A DNA stretch of 64,000 bases from Hyphomicrobiaceae bacterium (lineage in GTDB: Bacteria > Pseudomonadota > Alphaproteobacteria > Rhizobiales > Hyphomicrobiaceae). The stretch's first letter is position 1; the number at the start of each line of letters is the position of its first letter. The notes beneath the pieces were generated by a model. The model saw only the letters and a program-made list of their open reading frames with translations, searched no databases and was not told the DNA's origin. The stretch spans positions 491,358 through 555,357 of the forward strand of contig JACKJH010000004.1 in NCBI GenBank assembly GCA_020638055.1, given 5' to 3'. The position numbers and the translations under genes are program-made. Shown piece by piece: positions 24,583 to 33,445 of this stretch.

Positions 24583-25479
24583 TCAAGCATCGGGGCTAGC
24601 GCCAATATCCTCGGTGAGTACCCGTTCCAGCCCCCGCATCGCGGATACCTGGTGCCGCGAGGGGAGCATTACCGACACAACCGTTCCCTTGCCTTTTTCA
24701 CTGGTAATGTTCACGCGTCCGCCATGCAGGTCGACCAAAGATCTCGCAATCGGCAGACCTAGCCCCGCGCCTTCGCGCCAGCGCGTGCGTGAGCCATCGA
24801 CCTGCCCGAACGGGGACATCGCAATATCGATTTCTTCTTCAGTCATGCCGATGCCGGTGTCTTGAATCTCAACGACGAGGCCGCCATCGGTTGTGGCGAC
24901 AGCTTCCACGATCACCTCACCGCCTTGGGGCGTGAACTTGATTGCGTTGGAAAGGAGGTTGGCAAAGATCTGTTTCAGTTTTCCGGCGTCGCCTCGAACT
25001 GGCGGCAGCGGGGTCGAGATCTTGTTGATGAGGTTCACACCTGCATCAACGGCCTCGGTCTTGGAGGAGGCGATGCAATAGTTGAGAATCTCTTCGATGC
25101 TCGTTGCGCGCGCATCGATCGTGAATTTGCCGCTCTGGATCTTGGATATATCAAGGATGTCGTTGATTACAGAGAGCAGGTGGCTTGCTGAGTCATAAAT
25201 CAGCTTGGCGTACTCAACGATTTCGTCAGGCGGGATGCGGCGGTCGTCCTGGTTGGCGATGATCTTGGAAAAGCCCATGATGGTGTTGAGTGGCGTGCGC
25301 AACTCATGGCTCATGTTGGCGATGAATTCGGACTTTACGCGGCTTGCCAACTCAGATTCGATGCGGGCAGCCTGCTCGGCGGTTCGCGCACGATTGCGCA
25401 AAACGGCATCGCCGAGAAGCGACGAGTACTCGTTCATTAGCGAGTTCGTTCGGTTGCTGCGAAGTGCCTTACTCAACAT
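24583..25479 (-). CDS. Soluble sensor histidine kinase
   Basis: 298 residues without membrane helices. A short N-terminal coiled coil (RNRARTAEQAARIESELASRV) leads into the HisKA domain with phospho-acceptor His58 (FIANMSHELRTPLN) and the HATPase domain with the N box (KLKQIFANLLSNAIKFTPQGG), DTGIGM and GAGLGLPIARSLVDLHGG. No sensory domain is visible, so the signal must come through a partner. No response regulator is adjacent. It lies upstream of the HerA-like ATPase gene on the same strand. Confidence 0.88.
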   Translation of the reverse strand: MLSKALRSNRTNSLMNEYSSLLGDAVLRNRARTAEQAARIESELASRVKSEFIANMSHELRTPLNTIMGFSKIIANQDDRRIPPDEIVEYAKLIYDSASHLLSVINDILDISKIQSGKFTIDARATSIEEILNYCIASSKTEAVDAGVNLINKISTPLPPVRGDAGKLKQIFANLLSNAIKFTPQGGEVIVEAVATTDGGLVVEIQDTGIGMTEEEIDIAMSPFGQVDGSRTRWREGAGLGLPIARSLVDLHGGRVNITSEKGKGTVVSVMLPSRHQVSAMRGLERVLTEDIGASPDA

Positions 25480-25835
25480 CAGCTTTTCGTTCTGATCCAG
25501 TTATGAACGTCACAATGTAATCGCAGAACGGATAACTTGCGGTTAACGCGCCCGGAATTGAAAAGGCATCGAAATTTTGGAGTATGAAGCGAATTCAATT
25601 TCCGCAGAAAGCTGAAACCCCTGCATTATTTTCAACTTTGTGTGTTCGTTGGAGCTTATGATTTTTCCACGGAACATCCGCATAGGAATAAAAGGACATA
25701 CCTGAAATTTGGTCTTTCGCTTCCATCGCGTTTTCATGCAACGCCACGAAGAACAATGTGGAGTTGAGGCGCAAATATCCTGCTGGATGGGATCAGTTGG
25801 GGTAGGTTGTCGGGGAAAAATTAGGGGCGGGGTAA
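25480..25835. other. Intergenic, AT-richer stretch, no gene seen
   Basis: About 356 bases between the divergent kinase and outer-membrane protein genes. It is visibly richer in A and T than its neighbours and should hold both promoters; no repeat element or RNA gene was recognised. Confidence 0.4.
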
Positions 25836-26849
25836 ATGGCGGCTAGAAGCTTTCGCACGTGGACGCCAACGGCGATTGCACCGTTGGCCTTCGGTCTCGT
25901 TGTGGGCGGGCTACCAGGTGCATTCGTTGCGCAAAGTGAGCCTGCGATCGGCCAGTTTGAACTCAAGGGCCTTGAGGCCGAGCCGGGCGAAGTCGAATTT
26001 CAATCGCAAAATGCCTGGTCATTCGGGCAGCCGCGCCGGCAGTACAGCCAGGAGGAGCCGGGCGCATACGTCTATGACGACAATTCGGTAACGCGGCAGC
26101 GGCATGCGCTCGAAATTGAGATGTCGTTAACCCACTTTCTCAGAATGCGTGTTGGTATCGAATACGAGAAAGAGCGTTTCGATGAGCCGCCATCGCCGGG
26201 GCTAGCAAATGCATTCGACGATCTGCAACTCACCGAAGTGGCGCTTGAAGGCGTCGTGATTCTCCGCAAGATCCCGGAGGCTGGTGGATTCGGATTTGGT
26301 GTTCTCACCGAATTCGAGCACCCGATTGCCACAGGTGAACTCAACTCGGTCCTGTTTGGCCCGATCCTCGGTGCAAAGGCTGGAAAGTGGTCGGCACTTT
26401 TGAACGTCATGTTCGTGAAGCACTTCGGTTCTGGTGAAGTCACCGATGAAGGGCTGGAGCGAGACCAGAAGTGGGACATCGCCTATGCCGCGCAGATAAA
26501 ATACGATTTCAACACGTCATGGGCACTGGCGCTTGAAGCCTATGGCACGTTCGACCGTATCGGCAATTCAGGCACACCGGGGGAGGGGGCTCTCGCATTC
26601 GGCGATCATGACCAGCACCGCGCCGGCCCGGTTGCCTACTATGAGTGGCGTGTGGGAGGTGGCAGACAAGCCCGTGCCATATCGCACAGCAGCGGGAGCA
26701 GCGTCGCTAGTCTCGATATGCAGGATGAGGGGCAGGACGGCGAAGACGACGAAGGTGTTTTGATGCGGCTGGGCACCGGCGTTTTGTTCGGCCTCAACAA
26801 CAACACGCCCGATACAACCTTGAAGGTGAGCCTCGAAGCAGAGTTCTAA
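25836..26849 (+). CDS. Probable outer-membrane beta-barrel protein
   Basis: 337 residues. A signal-like N-terminus (PTAIAPLAFGLVVGGLPGAFVAQS) is followed by alternating beta strands typical of a barrel: HALEIEMSLTHFLRMRVGIEYE, LTEVALEGVVILRK, GFGFGVLTEFEHP, SALLNVMFVKHFG, WDIAYAAQIKYDF, SWALALEAYGTFDR, and a final strand TTLKVSLEAEF ending in Phe, the BAM recognition signal. The segment between about 265 and 305 is acidic (DEGQDGEDDEG). Substrate and function are unknown. It converges on the TonB-dependent receptor across a terminator. Confidence 0.6.
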   Translation: MAARSFRTWTPTAIAPLAFGLVVGGLPGAFVAQSEPAIGQFELKGLEAEPGEVEFQSQNAWSFGQPRRQYSQEEPGAYVYDDNSVTRQRHALEIEMSLTHFLRMRVGIEYEKERFDEPPSPGLANAFDDLQLTEVALEGVVILRKIPEAGGFGFGVLTEFEHPIATGELNSVLFGPILGAKAGKWSALLNVMFVKHFGSGEVTDEGLERDQKWDIAYAAQIKYDFNTSWALALEAYGTFDRIGNSGTPGEGALAFGDHDQHRAGPVAYYEWRVGGGRQARAISHSSGSSVASLDMQDEGQDGEDDEGVLMRLGTGVLFGLNNNTPDTTLKVSLEAEF

Positions 26850-26888
26850 AGGACATAACTTGGCGGCGGGCATTGTTCCAGAAAACAA

Positions 26889-26918
26889 AACCGGCGGCCT
26901 CGAAAAAGGCGGCCGGTT
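26889..26918. terminator. Bidirectional hairpin terminator
   Basis: Stem AACCGGCGGCC / GGCGGCCGGTT around loop TCGAAAAA, with T-rich sequence on one side and A-rich GAAAACAAAA on the other. It sits between the convergent outer-membrane gene and the receptor gene. Confidence 0.7.
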
Positions 26919-26954
26919 GCTTTGCTGTGTGAGGGTTCAGTCGGTGGTTGACGA

Positions 26955-29723
26955 TCAAAACTTGATTCTGATGCCGCCGTAGACGGAGACAGGTGGTGCA
27001 GGCACAACCGAGCGCCGTTCATTCTCATCGAATTCAAAGCCCGGTCTTACCGGATCACCGGGAGCCTCGTCGGATTCGAACAGCGTACCGAATAGGCCGT
27101 ACTCGCGATCGAAGATATTCTTGGCGAAGGCGAAGACCTCTACGTTTTTTGAAATCCTGTAGGAGGTCGAGACATCGACACGGGTATAACCTCCCAACTT
27201 GGGCAGCAGGTTTGCATCATCGGTATAGTAGTACTGCCCAGAGGCGTAGATAAGATCCGCGCCCACCTTCCAGCGCGGCGTCACCCAGTAGTCAAAGCCG
27301 GTCTTGAAGCGGTGGTTGGGGATGCCAGGAATATTGTCGCCGGGCCTGACGTTAATACATGCCTCTTCAGTCGGATCGAAGGCGCACGGGCCAGCATCGG
27401 GATGGGCGGGCGAGGAGAACTCGTTTGCAGTCTCATAGGTTGCCTTGATGTAGGCATAACTGGCATAGGCCGAAAGTGGGCCGTACTTGTATTTGAGGCT
27501 TGCTTCAAGGCCACGGCGAAGTGTCTCGCCAGCGTTGAAGAAGTAGCCGCGGCCAGTGACGGTTGACGATACGAACAGGATGTCGTCCTCGTTGGTGGTG
27601 TGGAATAAGCCAAGCCCCCAGTCCAGACGCTGCTCACCATCAGGTGAGCGCATTTGGCCGCGCAGCCCCACTTCGAATGTTTTGGAGACAACCTGGTCGA
27701 GCGGCGGATCGTCGGTCAGGAAGCTCTCGATCGGGCAGGGGTTTTCCGGATCGGCACAAGCAAGTTCTGCGGCAGTCGGAGCGCGGTTTGCTTCCGAATA
27801 GCCGCCGTAGAGGGTGATGCCCGGCACCATCTCATAGGTGGCGCCAACCGTCGGGTTGAAGCGTTCAAAGGAATGCTTCGATGTGATGTTCTCGAAGTCT
27901 CCCGTCAGGTCTTCCAAGTCGATCTTGGCATAATTGTAGCGGCCGCCAACGGTGACAGTGAGCCGATCGTTGACATCGAAGGCGTTGAGGAAATAGGCGC
28001 CGAAGTAACGGGTATCGACGTCAACATTGCGTGGCGCGAAGTCATCAGGCTCGTTCAGGATGATGCCGCTGCCATTGACAACGAAGCGATTGCCGATGGT
28101 GCCGAACTCAGATGAGGTCTTGTAGTTGACATTGCCCTGGTCATAGCTGACGCCAGCGATAAAGTGATTGTTGTGACCGAACAGCTTGGCCTTCTCGACA
28201 CCCTGCAGTGAGAAGCCGAAGCTCTCTGAGTCGGTGCGAATGCGGTCGATAACGCCGAATGGTTCGACGAATCCCAGATCGTCGGGATTGATCGGGTTTC
28301 CATTCTGATCGAGGATTTGTTCGATTTCGTTGTCCTCGATTTCCTCAGAGCACAAGTTTTCAGGGTCGGTTACACCGGTTGCGTCAGCTCCAGGGTTCTC
28401 ATCAATAACTTCTTGGCACTCTTCGAACTCGGCAACGTTGCCGTCGATGACGCGTGACTTGAAGCGGCGGTAGTAACCGACTGTCGATACCGTGAAGGTG
28501 TCGGTAACTTTCGCCGAAACATTGAACGTCGGCATGATCATGTTGAGGTCGGTCGTCTGCGGCGAAGTGAAGGTGCGATCCCGGTCGATGGCCAACAGCT
28601 CGACAGGCGATGCTGCAACAACGCCAGCCATCGAGTCGGCAACCGTGAGATTGAAGTGCGCCTCGATGCGGCTGCCCTTGGCGCCGATGTCGAAATACCC
28701 GCGCTTGACCTCGGCGGGTGAGAAATCGCGCCAGCCGTCTTCGTCGATGTACTCGCCGGCAAAGAAGGCGGCATAGGCACCGCTCTGCACGCCGACCTGG
28801 GCACCAACCTGCTTGCGGCCAAAGGAGCCGCCCAAGACCTCGATTTCAGCACCTTGATAGTTGAAGCCGTCCTTCATGACGATGGACATGGCGCCACCGA
28901 TGGCGTTGAGACCGAACACCGGGTTGCCCGAAAGTATCGTCATGTCGGAGATGGCGTTCTTCGGGATCAGATCGAAATTGACCGTATCGCCGAACACCTC
29001 GTTGATGCGCACGCCGTTCTGGTAAACGGCGAGGCCCTGCGGGAAGCCGTTGAGCGAGCCCGCCCCGAAACCACGATATTCGACCTGCGCGCGCAGGTCG
29101 TTGCCACCTGCGTCAGCCAGAATGACACCCGGAACTTCTTTCTGAAGTGCTTCCTGGGGTTCCTTGAATTCAGGCTCGCCAATGGTCTGCGATGAAACGG
29201 TGCTGACTGTGCCGGGCACTTTGCGGAGGTCAATCTCCGATCCCGCAAGAGGCGAAGTCCTCACGACATCACCCTGCGCCCGCAACTGATCGGTTGAAAG
29301 AAGCGGCGCGAAAGATGGAACCGATGCTGGCTCTTCCGCCTCTACAACGGGTTGCGCCTGGGGCTGAGGTGCCGCCTGCTGGACGGGCTTCTTCTTTTTG
29401 GGCTTTGGTTTTTGAGCAGCCCGAGGCGGTGGAGTCAGAGGCTTGGGCTGTTGCTGGATCACCTCGACGGGTGGAAGGCTGGCATCAGAACCTGGGGCGG
29501 CTGGTGGCACGGTTTCGGGAGACGCTGCCGGCGTTGCGGGTGGCGCCTCTGGAACTGTCTGTGGTGCTGCGGGTTCAGCCGGTGTGGCCGGCTGCAATGG
29601 CGCAGGCGGCGTTGGCGTTGGCGCGGGGGCAGGCTGCTGCGCCATGGCGGGCACTAGAAGTGCCACTGCAAGTAATGCCACAGCCAACGAGCTGAAGGCG
29701 ATCATTGCTATTTTCTTCAGCAT
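26955..29723 (-). CDS. TonB-dependent outer-membrane receptor
   Basis: 922 residues. After a signal peptide (FSSLAVALLAVALLVPAMAQ) comes an unusual linker of about 110 residues rich in Pro, Ala and Gln with a basic patch KPKPKKKKP. The plug domain follows (about 165-290: ALQKEVPGVILADAGGND, EYRGFG, GVRINEVFGD, NAIGGAMSIVMKDG), then a 22-strand barrel ending YGGIRIKF. Loops contain Cys pairs and many acidic residues (EECQEVIDENPGAD, CSEEIEDNEIEQ). Receptors of this class import iron chelates, cobalamin or other scarce ligands; the ligand cannot be told. ExbB, ExbD and TonB genes lie divergently upstream and probably energise it. Confidence 0.88.
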   Translation of the reverse strand: MLKKIAMIAFSSLAVALLAVALLVPAMAQQPAPAPTPTPPAPLQPATPAEPAAPQTVPEAPPATPAASPETVPPAAPGSDASLPPVEVIQQQPKPLTPPPRAAQKPKPKKKKPVQQAAPQPQAQPVVEAEEPASVPSFAPLLSTDQLRAQGDVVRTSPLAGSEIDLRKVPGTVSTVSSQTIGEPEFKEPQEALQKEVPGVILADAGGNDLRAQVEYRGFGAGSLNGFPQGLAVYQNGVRINEVFGDTVNFDLIPKNAISDMTILSGNPVFGLNAIGGAMSIVMKDGFNYQGAEIEVLGGSFGRKQVGAQVGVQSGAYAAFFAGEYIDEDGWRDFSPAEVKRGYFDIGAKGSRIEAHFNLTVADSMAGVVAASPVELLAIDRDRTFTSPQTTDLNMIMPTFNVSAKVTDTFTVSTVGYYRRFKSRVIDGNVAEFEECQEVIDENPGADATGVTDPENLCSEEIEDNEIEQILDQNGNPINPDDLGFVEPFGVIDRIRTDSESFGFSLQGVEKAKLFGHNNHFIAGVSYDQGNVNYKTSSEFGTIGNRFVVNGSGIILNEPDDFAPRNVDVDTRYFGAYFLNAFDVNDRLTVTVGGRYNYAKIDLEDLTGDFENITSKHSFERFNPTVGATYEMVPGITLYGGYSEANRAPTAAELACADPENPCPIESFLTDDPPLDQVVSKTFEVGLRGQMRSPDGEQRLDWGLGLFHTTNEDDILFVSSTVTGRGYFFNAGETLRRGLEASLKYKYGPLSAYASYAYIKATYETANEFSSPAHPDAGPCAFDPTEEACINVRPGDNIPGIPNHRFKTGFDYWVTPRWKVGADLIYASGQYYYTDDANLLPKLGGYTRVDVSTSYRISKNVEVFAFAKNIFDREYGLFGTLFESDEAPGDPVRPGFEFDENERRSVVPAPPVSVYGGIRIKF

Positions 29724-30113
29724 TTTGTGAAGCCCCGTTAACGCCCGCACCGGTTCTTGTTTACGTGATGCCGCGATTCCCCCGAACCGCTTTTGTGCGA
29801 ACTTCTGCCGTTAAGATTTGGATAAGTTGTTCGCAGATACGACGTCAACGCGATTGACGCCCTTTGGATAGGTGATACGGTATAACAGTTCAGTTGTGTT
29901 GCATTGGCGCCTCTGTTTGGGAGGCGTAAGGATCCGCGCGGCCTGTCAAGCATCTCAATCGTTCGTGCGTTGCCGCTCGTGCTGTCGGCTGCTATGGAGC
30001 CGGGCATTGCCGTATTCACGCGTGACAGACATTCAAGGTGGATGCCGTCTGCGCTTGTTGGAAAATTCGCGTTTTTGCGGCTGAGACTGGTTTTTGTACC
30101 GTGGGAGGTATCG
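29724..30113. other. Divergent promoter region of the TonB system
   Basis: About 390 bases between the receptor gene and the exported-protein/exbB operon. No repeat element or RNA gene is visible. I looked for Fur-like and Irr-like palindromes and did not find a convincing one. Confidence 0.4.
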
Positions 30114-30635
30114 TTGCGTTTGAGTTGCATCGCGTCGGCGGACGCCAAAAGCACTGTGAAATTTGGCGGCTGTGGGTTGCGCAAAGCGACTTTAGGTTTG
30201 CTCGCGCCCGCACTCGGTGCCGTTTTTCTGCTGGCCGGCCACGCATGGGCGCAGGATGCAACTCCCGCCGCAGATGCCTCTTCGGGGACCAAGATTTCGG
30301 TGGAGCTCAACAAGCTGGAGCCGCAGGAAGCAAGCTGCCGGGCCTATCTGGTTCTCGATAACCAGGTCGATAAATCCTACGACGTTTTGAAACTTGATCT
30401 GGTCCTGTTCCAGACTGACGGCATTATCGGACGGCGGTTTGCGCTCGACTTGGCGCCGATAAAGGCCAAAAAGCGGTCTGTGAAGCTGTTCGACCTCGAC
30501 GGGGTCAAGTGTGAAACGATCGGAAGCTTTCTCATTAACGACGTCATGGATTGCAAGTCTGGCGGCTCGGATGTGGAGGGATGCCTGGAGCGCCTGGATC
30601 CCTCAAGCCGCTCCAAAGTTCAACTTTCTAAATAA
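30114..30635 (+). CDS. Exported protein of unknown function linked to ExbB/ExbD/TonB
   Basis: 173 residues. Start is TTG at 30114, supported by GGGAGG five bases ahead. The N-terminus has a signal peptide (GLRKATLGLLAPALGAVFLLAGHAWAQ) and the mature part is short and beta-rich: KISVELNKLEPQEASCRAYLVLDNQ, LKLDLVLFQTDGIIGRRFALDLAPI, KRSVKLFDLDGVKCETIGSFLIND. Four cysteines (SCRAY, KCET, DCKSG, GCLER). Similar genes sit in front of exbB-like genes in other Hyphomicrobiales, so it is likely a periplasmic part of this TonB system. Frames running further upstream lack a ribosome site. Confidence 0.65.
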   Translation: MRLSCIASADAKSTVKFGGCGLRKATLGLLAPALGAVFLLAGHAWAQDATPAADASSGTKISVELNKLEPQEASCRAYLVLDNQVDKSYDVLKLDLVLFQTDGIIGRRFALDLAPIKAKKRSVKLFDLDGVKCETIGSFLINDVMDCKSGGSDVEGCLERLDPSSRSKVQLSK

Positions 30636-30647
30636 GGACTGCCCGCC

Positions 30648-31313
30648 GTGGGTGAGACCATAACCATCGGGGGAGCGCACGACATGTCGCTGACCTCGCT
30701 GATCCTCAATGCCGATCCCGTCGTGCAGGGTGTCATCGCTCTGCTCGTACTGGCTTCAGTGATTTGTTGGGCGCTGATCTTCGAAAAGATGGTTCGTCTG
30801 ATGGCGCTCAAGCGCGAGGTGCGCCGACTTGAGGCGACAGCGCAAGGTGCTGAGGTTTCCAACGCGCAGGGGCGGTATGCGAATGCAATCCTTGCTGCGG
30901 GCGAATTCGAGCAACAGGTCGGCTTTGATGCAAGCGAAGGGACCAATGACATGCGGCTGAGAATTGAGCGCGCCATGCGCGGCGCCGTCCGCGGCGAACT
31001 CAAGCGCATTGAAGCTGGATTGCCGTTTCTTGCAACTGTTGGTTCAGCCGCCCCGTTTATCGGTCTTTTCGGCACAGTATGGGGCATCATGCATTCCTTT
31101 ACGGCAATCGCCCAGGCGAAGGATACGAGCCTTGCCGTTGTGGCGCCGGGCATTGCCGAGGCGCTATTTGCAACGGCCATCGGGCTTGCGGCAGCGATAC
31201 CGGCAGTGGTCGCCTACAACCAGATTTCGGTTTCCCTTGGCCGGGCGGCGGAACGCACCAATGCCGCCGTGCACCGTATCGCGCCGCGGTTTGCAAATGG
31301 CGCGAGAGCGTAG
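30648..31313 (+). CDS. exbB: MotA/TolQ/ExbB proton channel-family protein
   Basis: 221 residues with three membrane helices (about 25-48, 130-155 and 170-195). The ExbB/TolQ core GLPFLATVGSAAPFIGLFGTVWGIMHSF and PGIAEALFATAIGLAAAIPAVVAYN are complete. With ExbD it forms the proton channel that drives TonB. I chose the GTG at 30648; an ATG at 30684 with GGGGGAG ahead is the alternative. Gene order exbB-exbD-tonB with an ExbB-like TolQ family member argues for a TonB system and not Tol-Pal, since tolB and pal are absent. Confidence 0.88.
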   Translation: MGETITIGGAHDMSLTSLILNADPVVQGVIALLVLASVICWALIFEKMVRLMALKREVRRLEATAQGAEVSNAQGRYANAILAAGEFEQQVGFDASEGTNDMRLRIERAMRGAVRGELKRIEAGLPFLATVGSAAPFIGLFGTVWGIMHSFTAIAQAKDTSLAVVAPGIAEALFATAIGLAAAIPAVVAYNQISVSLGRAAERTNAAVHRIAPRFANGARA

Positions 31314-31365
31314 GTGACCGACGGATGAGAGGTCAATGATCCAACAGACCTGAGGACGTGCAGCA

Positions 31366-31878
31366 ATGGGCATGCAACTCGGCGGACATATGCCGGATGA
31401 CCACGAAGACAGCGGCTACAAGCCGATGGCCGAAATCAACATCACGCCATTCGTGGACGTTATGCTTGTGCTACTCATCATCTTCATGGTGGCCGCGCCC
31501 TTGCTGGTGCAAGGTGTGCCGGTAGATTTGCCCAGCACATCGGCGGGAAAGCTATCGCAGACGAAAAAGCCCATGGTCGTGACGTTCAGCGGCGATGGCC
31601 AGCTCTATATTCGCGATGAGCAGGTGACACGGGCTCAGCTCGTGCCAAGGCTGCGTGAGATCAGGTCGTCGGAGGGGGATACGGTCGTCTATGTGCGAGC
31701 CGATCGCAAGACGGCATATGGCGACGTGATGGAAGTGCTGGGGCGCGTTGGGGATTCAGGTTATGCGCGTGTCTCCTTGTTGTCCAAGCCATCACCGCAT
31801 GCGGCAGCAGCGACGTCGTCTCAGGCCGTGGGTGAGGTGGTAACGCCGTCAGATACTGCGCCGGTGGCGGGGAACTGA
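31366..31878 (+). CDS. exbD: ExbD/TolR-family protein
   Basis: 170 residues with one N-terminal membrane helix (VDVMLVLLIIFMVAAPLLV) preceded by the family motif KPMAEINITPFVDVMLVL, whose Asp carries protons. The periplasmic domain (VDLPSTSAG, KPMVVTFSGDGQLYI, VYVRADRKTAYGDVMEVL, GYARVSLLSK) is normal; the tail is Ala/Ser-rich. It follows exbB by about 50 bases. Confidence 0.9.
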   Translation: MGMQLGGHMPDDHEDSGYKPMAEINITPFVDVMLVLLIIFMVAAPLLVQGVPVDLPSTSAGKLSQTKKPMVVTFSGDGQLYIRDEQVTRAQLVPRLREIRSSEGDTVVYVRADRKTAYGDVMEVLGRVGDSGYARVSLLSKPSPHAAAATSSQAVGEVVTPSDTAPVAGN

Positions 31879-31883
31879 AACGC

Positions 31884-32657
31884 ATGAGCGTCCTCAGAGC
31901 TTCAAGCCTGCTTTTCTCGATGTTGCTGCATGGTGCGGTGCTGGCTTTTTACGTGGGCATCATGAGTGGCGGCGGCACTTCACTTGAGGAAGGCTCTGGG
32001 AACGATCTTTTGCGCATCGAGCAGGGTGTCGCGCTTGAAGGGCTGACCCGGCTGGGCGATGCGCCAGAGACCATCGAAGCCCGTGAGGTGGAAGAGCAGC
32101 AGGCCAGTTTGGCGCAACCTGAGTTGGAAGAAATAAAAGCAGCGGAAGTCCCATCTGAAGAACCGCCGCCAGTAGAAGACGTCAAGACCGTAGAGCAGCC
32201 GCCAGATTTGCAGGATGTCATTGCTTCTCCTCTCGGGCCTGAAGCCGTTGAAAAAGTGGCGCCACCGCGTGAAGTCCGGCGACCTCAGATCAAGCAGGTG
32301 GCGACTGAACAGCAGGTGCAGCAGGTGGCGGTGCTGGAGCAGAAGGCGGCTGGCAAAGCGCAAGACGGCGGTGACGCAACGGCCTATCGCGTCTATCTGG
32401 GGTCACTGCGCAAGCATATTGAGCGCTTCAAGGTGCAACCGAAGGCCCGCGAGCGTGGAACAGTGCTCGTGCGCTTCGCCATTGATCGGGACGGCAAGGT
32501 GCTCTCGCGCGAGGTAGCGACCAGTTCAGGATCGTCCCAGCTTGATCAGGCAGCTTTGACCGCCATCGACAAGGCGGCGCCATTTCCAAAACTTCCCGAT
32601 GATTTCAAACGCCAGCAGCTTGTGCTGTCCATCCCATTCCGGTTCGTGACCAGATAG
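31884..32657 (+). CDS. tonB: TonB-family energy transducer
   Basis: 257 residues: one N-terminal membrane helix (SLLFSMLLHGAVLAFYVGIMSG), a long periplasmic linker rich in Glu, Pro and Val (PSEEPPPVEDVKTVEQPPD) and the C-terminal TonB domain (about 165-257: YLGSLRKHIERFKVQPKARERGTVLVRFAIDRDGKVLSREV, LDQAALTAIDKAAPFPKLP). The linker is acidic rather than the usual Lys-Pro type. It starts five bases after exbD and should contact the TonB box of receptors such as the one encoded divergently. Confidence 0.9.
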   Translation: MSVLRASSLLFSMLLHGAVLAFYVGIMSGGGTSLEEGSGNDLLRIEQGVALEGLTRLGDAPETIEAREVEEQQASLAQPELEEIKAAEVPSEEPPPVEDVKTVEQPPDLQDVIASPLGPEAVEKVAPPREVRRPQIKQVATEQQVQQVAVLEQKAAGKAQDGGDATAYRVYLGSLRKHIERFKVQPKARERGTVLVRFAIDRDGKVLSREVATSSGSSQLDQAALTAIDKAAPFPKLPDDFKRQQLVLSIPFRFVTR

Positions 32658-32715
32658 GGTTGGGGCCCACCAACAAAGTCTGAACTGCAGTAGCTGCTGC
32701 AAACGTTTTCAAGCA

Positions 32716-32815
32716 CTAGAGCGCCGATCCGATGGAATCGGATCAGCGCTCTGACTTTTTGGTTTGGTCGCATTTTCTGCGACGAACCGGTGTCCACTTC
32801 GTCGGAAAATGCTCC
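32716..32815 (+). repeat. Family A palindromic element, copy 8
   Basis: Both hairpins present, CTAG at the left; its right end runs directly into the next copy, so two elements stand in tandem. Confidence 0.87.
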
Positions 32816-32918
32816 AGAGCGCATTTCGACCCGATGGAATCGGATCGGCGCTCTAGTTTCTTGTGTGGTCGCATTTTCTTAGACGAACCGGCATCCACTT
32901 CGTCGGAGAATGCTCTAC
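32816..32918 (+). repeat. Family A palindromic element, copy 9
   Basis: Second of a tandem pair, slightly diverged (TTGTGTGGTCGCATTTTCTT; TCGTCGGAGAATGC). Confidence 0.87.
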
Positions 32919-33445
32919 ATGCAGAGTAAGGCGGCTTTGCTCCGTGCACGCATGTCTGCCCCGCATCACATCCGCATCCGGTGGCTACCGCGACCAATTT
33001 GAATTGCTCTGGAATGGCTCTCTCGTGGTGCCAAATGCTGCGGTGGCAAGCGCGGGGCTTGGGCGTGTGCGCCAATCAAAATGTCACGCATTCCACAAAA
33101 ATGGCTGCTTGCGCATAGAACAACCTTACGATGTGTTCATGAATCGCATAACAAAACAGAAAGTCGTTCATCTATGCGGCTTTTCTGGTTTATCACCAAC
33201 GCGACACGAAAAGTCTAAACATTAAATTGTATATATTACAGTATTTTGATTTCGTTACTTTGTTTTTGGTGTCCCTTGCTGTCGGTGTTTCGTCAGAATT
33301 AATCCTGCGTCTGAATAAGCACTGTAAAGTTGTGTCTATCCAATCGCTGCGAGCCTGAGGATGGTGCTTTTGCGACCGTAACTTGGCGAGGTCGTGTGCG
33401 GTGCGGAAGGGGTTTTGGACAATAAATTGGGGGCATGCAGCGGCC
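32919..33445 (+). other. Upstream region of the autotransporter gene
   Basis: More than 500 bases without a supported gene. The part from about 33200 to 33300 is strongly A/T-rich (TAAATTGTATATATTACAG) compared with the rest of the chromosome and may be a promoter or a silencer-binding zone for the large surface-protein gene. Confidence 0.4.

Noticed and set aside
30648..32657. Tol-Pal system instead of a TonB system
   Set aside because: The third gene is a TonB-type transducer, tolB and pal are missing, and a TonB-dependent receptor is adjacent.
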